The notes under the pieces are model-generated. The model made no database searches and was not told the origin of the DNA. It saw nothing but the letters and a program-made list of their open reading frames with translations. Position numbers and translations under genes: made by a program. Positions 7,898-9,986 of a stretch of 9,986 nt of DNA are shown piece after piece. The number at the start of each line of letters is the position of its first letter. Positions within the stretch are counted from its first letter, which is position 1. The stretch lies in assembly GCA_023257495.1 (NCBI GenBank), contig JALRCC010000073.1, positions 1-9,986 of the forward strand, given 5' to 3'. Source of the stretch: Rugosibacter sp. GTDB lineage: Bacteria; Pseudomonadota; Gammaproteobacteria; Burkholderiales; Rhodocyclaceae.

Positions 7898-8695
7898 TTA
7901 TTTGGAAGCAATCGTGACAAGGCCTTCTTTGTCCTCGTCATTTGTGGCAGCAGCCATGGCGGGTTGCCAGTGATGTTTTAACTCCATGCGGCCATCCAGG
8001 TGTTCGATGATGGCGGTGCAGCTATCGACCCAGTCGCCGCAGTTGATGTAGGTCATGCCGTCAACTTCCTTGATGGCGGCACTGTGGATGTGGCCGCAGA
8101 TCACGCCATCCAGGCCGCGGTCGCGTACAGCACGAATGACCGCATCTTCAAAATCGAAAATGAAGGAAACCGCGCGTTTGACGCGGCGTTTGGCATAACC
8201 GGCGAGTGACCAGTAATCGGCAATGCCGAACGTTCGACGCAGCCAGGCAACCCACACATTTGCGCGTACCAGCAGGTTGTAGCCGACGTCACCCAGCACG
8301 GCCAGCCATCGATGATGGCGGGTTACCTGGTCAAATTCATCGCCATGAATCACCAAGTACCGGCGACCGTCAGCAGCAACATGGATATGCTCGTTGGTGA
8401 TCACGATATCGCCGAAGGCAACACTGTGATATTCGCGTAGCGCTTCATCGTGGTTGCCAGGAACCAGCATCACTTTCTCGCCATGACGCGCGCGACGGAG
8501 GATTTTTTGCACCACGGTATTTTGTGCTGGCGTCCAGTGAATGCTGCGCTTCATGGCCCAGAAATCAATGATGTCGCCGACGAGGAATAGTTGGTCCGCT
8601 TCGTGAGTACGCAGAAATTCAAGCAAACGTTCGGCCTGACAACCCCGTGTTCCGAGGTGGATGTCGGAAAGAAAAATGGTGCGAACTTTTGTCAT
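7898..8695 (-). CDS. Metallophosphoesterase, PlcP-like (LpxH-related superfamily)
   Basis: A 265-residue calcineurin-like phosphoesterase with a complete two-metal site: D11 and H13 (S-D-I-H-L-G), D41 (V-G-D-I-I-D-F-W), N81-H82 (P-G-N-H-D-E), H117 (V-I-H-G-D) and H202/H204 (C-G-H-I-H). Automated annotation often names this family UDP-2,3-diacylglucosamine diphosphatase. LpxH of E. coli, however, has GNRD where this protein has GNHD. Other landmarks here (G-T-R-G-C-Q-A near the start, Y-W-S-L, and N-C-G-D-W-V-D-S-C-T-A near the end) are those I associate with PlcP, the phosphate-starvation phospholipase C of Sinorhizobium and marine bacteria, which releases diacylglycerol from phospholipids. 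I chose ATG 8695, which begins one base after the glycosyltransferase stop. A TTG at 8710 would add five residues and overlap that gene. Tight coupling to a GT4 enzyme favours PlcP. A lipid A role remains possible. Confidence 0.82.
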   Translation of the reverse strand: MTKVRTIFLSDIHLGTRGCQAERLLEFLRTHEADQLFLVGDIIDFWAMKRSIHWTPAQNTVVQKILRRARHGEKVMLVPGNHDEALREYHSVAFGDIVITNEHIHVAADGRRYLVIHGDEFDQVTRHHRWLAVLGDVGYNLLVRANVWVAWLRRTFGIADYWSLAGYAKRRVKRAVSFIFDFEDAVIRAVRDRGLDGVICGHIHSAAIKEVDGMTYINCGDWVDSCTAIIEHLDGRMELKHHWQPAMAAATNDEDKEGLVTIASK

Positions 8696-8696
8696 C

Positions 8697-9887
8697 TCAG
8701 TCGGGTGCAAAACGAAAGATCAGGTCGGCGTGTTGTTGTCGCTGGTGTGTTTTGATGGTGGTGTGCAAGATGTCGGCCAGCTGATTGCTGATATGCCCCC
8801 AGTCGAGATGACGCACACTGGTATGGGCACGCTGGCGCAAAGTGGCCAGCATTGCCGGGTTGCGCGCTAGTTCAAGCGCGGCAGCGATGAAGGCATCACT
8901 GTGGTTGCCAGGTACAACGCGGCCATTGTCACCATTGCGTATCAACTCGTTAGCTGCTGCGCAGTCATAGGCAACGACACCCAGGCCGCTCGCGAGTGCT
9001 TCCAGTGTGACGTTGCCGAAGGTTTCGGTTAGGCTGGGGAACAGAAACAGATCGGCGGAGGCGTAATGTGCTGCGAGATCTTCCTCGCGCCGCATACCGG
9101 CAAAAATATAGGTGGCGTCGCTGCGTTGAAGTTGTGTACGTAACGGGCCATCGCCGACGAAAAGCAGGCGCGCATTGGAATGCAACTCGCGGATGGCAGC
9201 AAAGGCTTGTGTTACCAGCAGCAGGTTTTTTTCTGCCGCCAAGCGGCCGACATAGGTGACGACAAGTTGCTCATCGCTAACACCCCACTGCGCGCGTAGC
9301 GCCTTGCTGCGCCGCTGCGGATTGAATAGTGCGATATCTACGCCACGTGATACGACACGCACCGTGCGATAGCCTGCGTCGGTGAGCTCTCGTGCCACGG
9401 CAAAAGTCGGCGCTAGTGTGACGGCGCTTTTGTTATGCAAACGGCGCAAATGCATGGCCACCAAGCCCTCTAACCAGCCAAAACCATAGTGACGGCTGTA
9501 AGCATGAAAATTAGTGTGAAATTCGGAGACTACCGGGATGTCTAGCTCGCGTGCCGCTGCAATGGCCGACGCACCTAGCGGTCCTTCGGTAGCAACCTGA
9601 ATGATATGGGGACGGTCTGCTCGCCAGGCCTTGAGCAGACGGGCTTTGGCGGGAAGGCCAAAACGCAGGCCGCGATACCCGGGGATAGGGCATCCGGCTA
9701 CCAGCACTTCGCGCAGATTGGTTTCGGTAGCAGGCAGGTCATTGGCATGCTGACGTGGGCGTACCAGCGTGAAACGGTGCCCTAGGTGGCGCAGTCCATC
9801 GGTCATACGGCCCAGCGTCATGGCGACGCCATTGATTTCTGGCCGCCAAGTCTCGGTGACCAGCGCGATGTGGAGTGGTATCGTCAT
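8697..9887 (-). CDS. GT4-type glycosyltransferase, probably acting on lipid (Agt/SqdX/MgtA-like)
   Basis: A 396-residue GT-B fold retaining glycosyltransferase. The N-terminal domain opens with I-A-L-V-T-E-T-W and the acceptor-side N-G-V loop (19-21), and contains E-F-H-T-N-F-H. The C-terminal domain has S-R-G-V-D (180-184), the donor-phosphate residues R215 and K220 in G-R-L-A-A-E-K, and the EX7E motif E288-x7-E296 followed by a small-residue loop. No signal peptide or membrane span is seen, so it is probably cytosolic or peripheral at the inner membrane. Relatives include Agt of Agrobacterium (glucosyl/glucuronosyl diacylglycerol), SqdX and mannosyltransferases; donor sugar and acceptor cannot be read from sequence. 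It is first in the minus-strand unit and ends 1 bp before the PlcP-like gene. ATG 9887 lacks a clear Shine-Dalgarno. Candidate PHO-box repeats lie 24-63 bp upstream. An exopolysaccharide or LPS role is the main alternative. Confidence 0.85.
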   Translation of the reverse strand: MTIPLHIALVTETWRPEINGVAMTLGRMTDGLRHLGHRFTLVRPRQHANDLPATETNLREVLVAGCPIPGYRGLRFGLPAKARLLKAWRADRPHIIQVATEGPLGASAIAAARELDIPVVSEFHTNFHAYSRHYGFGWLEGLVAMHLRRLHNKSAVTLAPTFAVARELTDAGYRTVRVVSRGVDIALFNPQRRSKALRAQWGVSDEQLVVTYVGRLAAEKNLLLVTQAFAAIRELHSNARLLFVGDGPLRTQLQRSDATYIFAGMRREEDLAAHYASADLFLFPSLTETFGNVTLEALASGLGVVAYDCAAANELIRNGDNGRVVPGNHSDAFIAAALELARNPAMLATLRQRAHTSVRHLDWGHISNQLADILHTTIKTHQRQQHADLIFRFAPD

Positions 9888-9910
9888 GTTGCGCAGTTTG
9901 CCAATTGCCT

Positions 9911-9950
9911 GTGGCAGATAGATGACGCCAAGGTGACGTTTTTGTTACTC
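9911..9950 (-). promoter_or_regulatory. Candidate tandem PHO box (PhoB sites) upstream of the glycosyltransferase operon
   Basis: Read on the minus strand, four 7-mers begin at 9950, 9939, 9928 and 9917, exactly 11 bp apart: GAGTAAC, ACGTCAC, GCGTCAT and CTGCCAC, with 4-bp linkers AAAA, CTTG and CTAT. A PhoB box is two CTGTCAT/C half-sites separated by four A/T-rich bases. The last pair agrees with the 18-bp consensus at 14 positions by my count. Three of the four half-sites share GT(C/A)A(C/T). No strong -10 hexamer is seen at the expected distance; TATCTG (9920-9915) and CAAACT (9900-9895) are weak options. Confidence 0.5.
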
Positions 9951-9959
9951 GATTTTCTA

Positions 9960-9975
9960 ATTGGTAAGCACCAAT
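9960..9975. repeat. Perfect 6-bp inverted repeat ATTGGT-AAGC-ACCAAT
   Basis: Arms 9960-9965 and 9970-9975 with a four-base loop, in the AT-rich gap right of the glycosyltransferase. No T-run follows on either strand, so it does not read as a terminator. It could be an operator for a gene beyond the right edge, or chance. Confidence 0.3.
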
Positions 9976-9986
9976 AGCCAGATAAT

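Noticed and set aside
7898..8695. Calling the phosphoesterase LpxH
   Set aside because: The GNHD motif and the close link to a GT4 enzyme fit the PlcP-like group better than LpxH with GNRD. A lipid A role is kept only as an alternative.
1..9986. CRISPR, tRNA, insertion sequence or integrated element
   Set aside because: No repeat-spacer array, cloverleaf, transposase frame or terminal inverted repeats were found. The gene block is a conserved chromosomal one.

Overview
The window looks like ordinary chromosome of a betaproteobacterium. The protein sequences, the H-E-S-G-H form of the FtsH zinc motif and the gene order greA, DUF4149 gene, yhbY (opposite strand), rlmE, ftsH, folP, glmM all fit that class. 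The genus cannot be fixed from sequence reading alone; a Nitrosomonadales-type or related lineage is my best guess. No tRNA, rRNA, CRISPR array or insertion sequence was seen, and no stretch of more than about 130 bases lacks a gene.

The left half (1-6092) is a conserved housekeeping block. It holds the 3' end of greA (transcript cleavage factor), a small DUF4149 membrane protein, yhbY (ribosome assembly, minus strand), then rlmE (23S rRNA 2'-O-methyltransferase), ftsH (membrane AAA+ zinc protease), folP (dihydropteroate synthase) and glmM (phosphoglucosamine mutase). A likely sigma70-type promoter precedes ftsH. A hairpin followed by seven T lies between ftsH and folP. folP and glmM overlap in an ATGA junction.

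The right half (5976-9887) is a three-gene minus-strand unit. In transcription order it encodes a GT4-type glycosyltransferase, then, 1 bp later, a metallophosphoesterase of the PlcP-like type, then, 14 bp later behind a good ribosome binding site, an EAL-CBS-CBS-GGDEF c-di-GMP protein. The last gene runs 117 bp antisense into the 3' end of glmM.

The most interesting signal is upstream of the glycosyltransferase. Four 7-bp half-sites are spaced exactly 11 bp apart (9950-9911, minus strand) and resemble PhoB-binding PHO boxes. Together with the glycosyltransferase-PlcP pair, known elsewhere as the phosphate-starvation phospholipid-to-glycolipid remodelling pair, this suggests a Pho-regulated lipid remodelling operon with a c-di-GMP phosphodiesterase as its last gene. 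The pairing of c-di-GMP turnover with lipid remodelling in one transcript is the candidate new system here. Lipid substrate, PhoB binding and co-transcription are all inferred.
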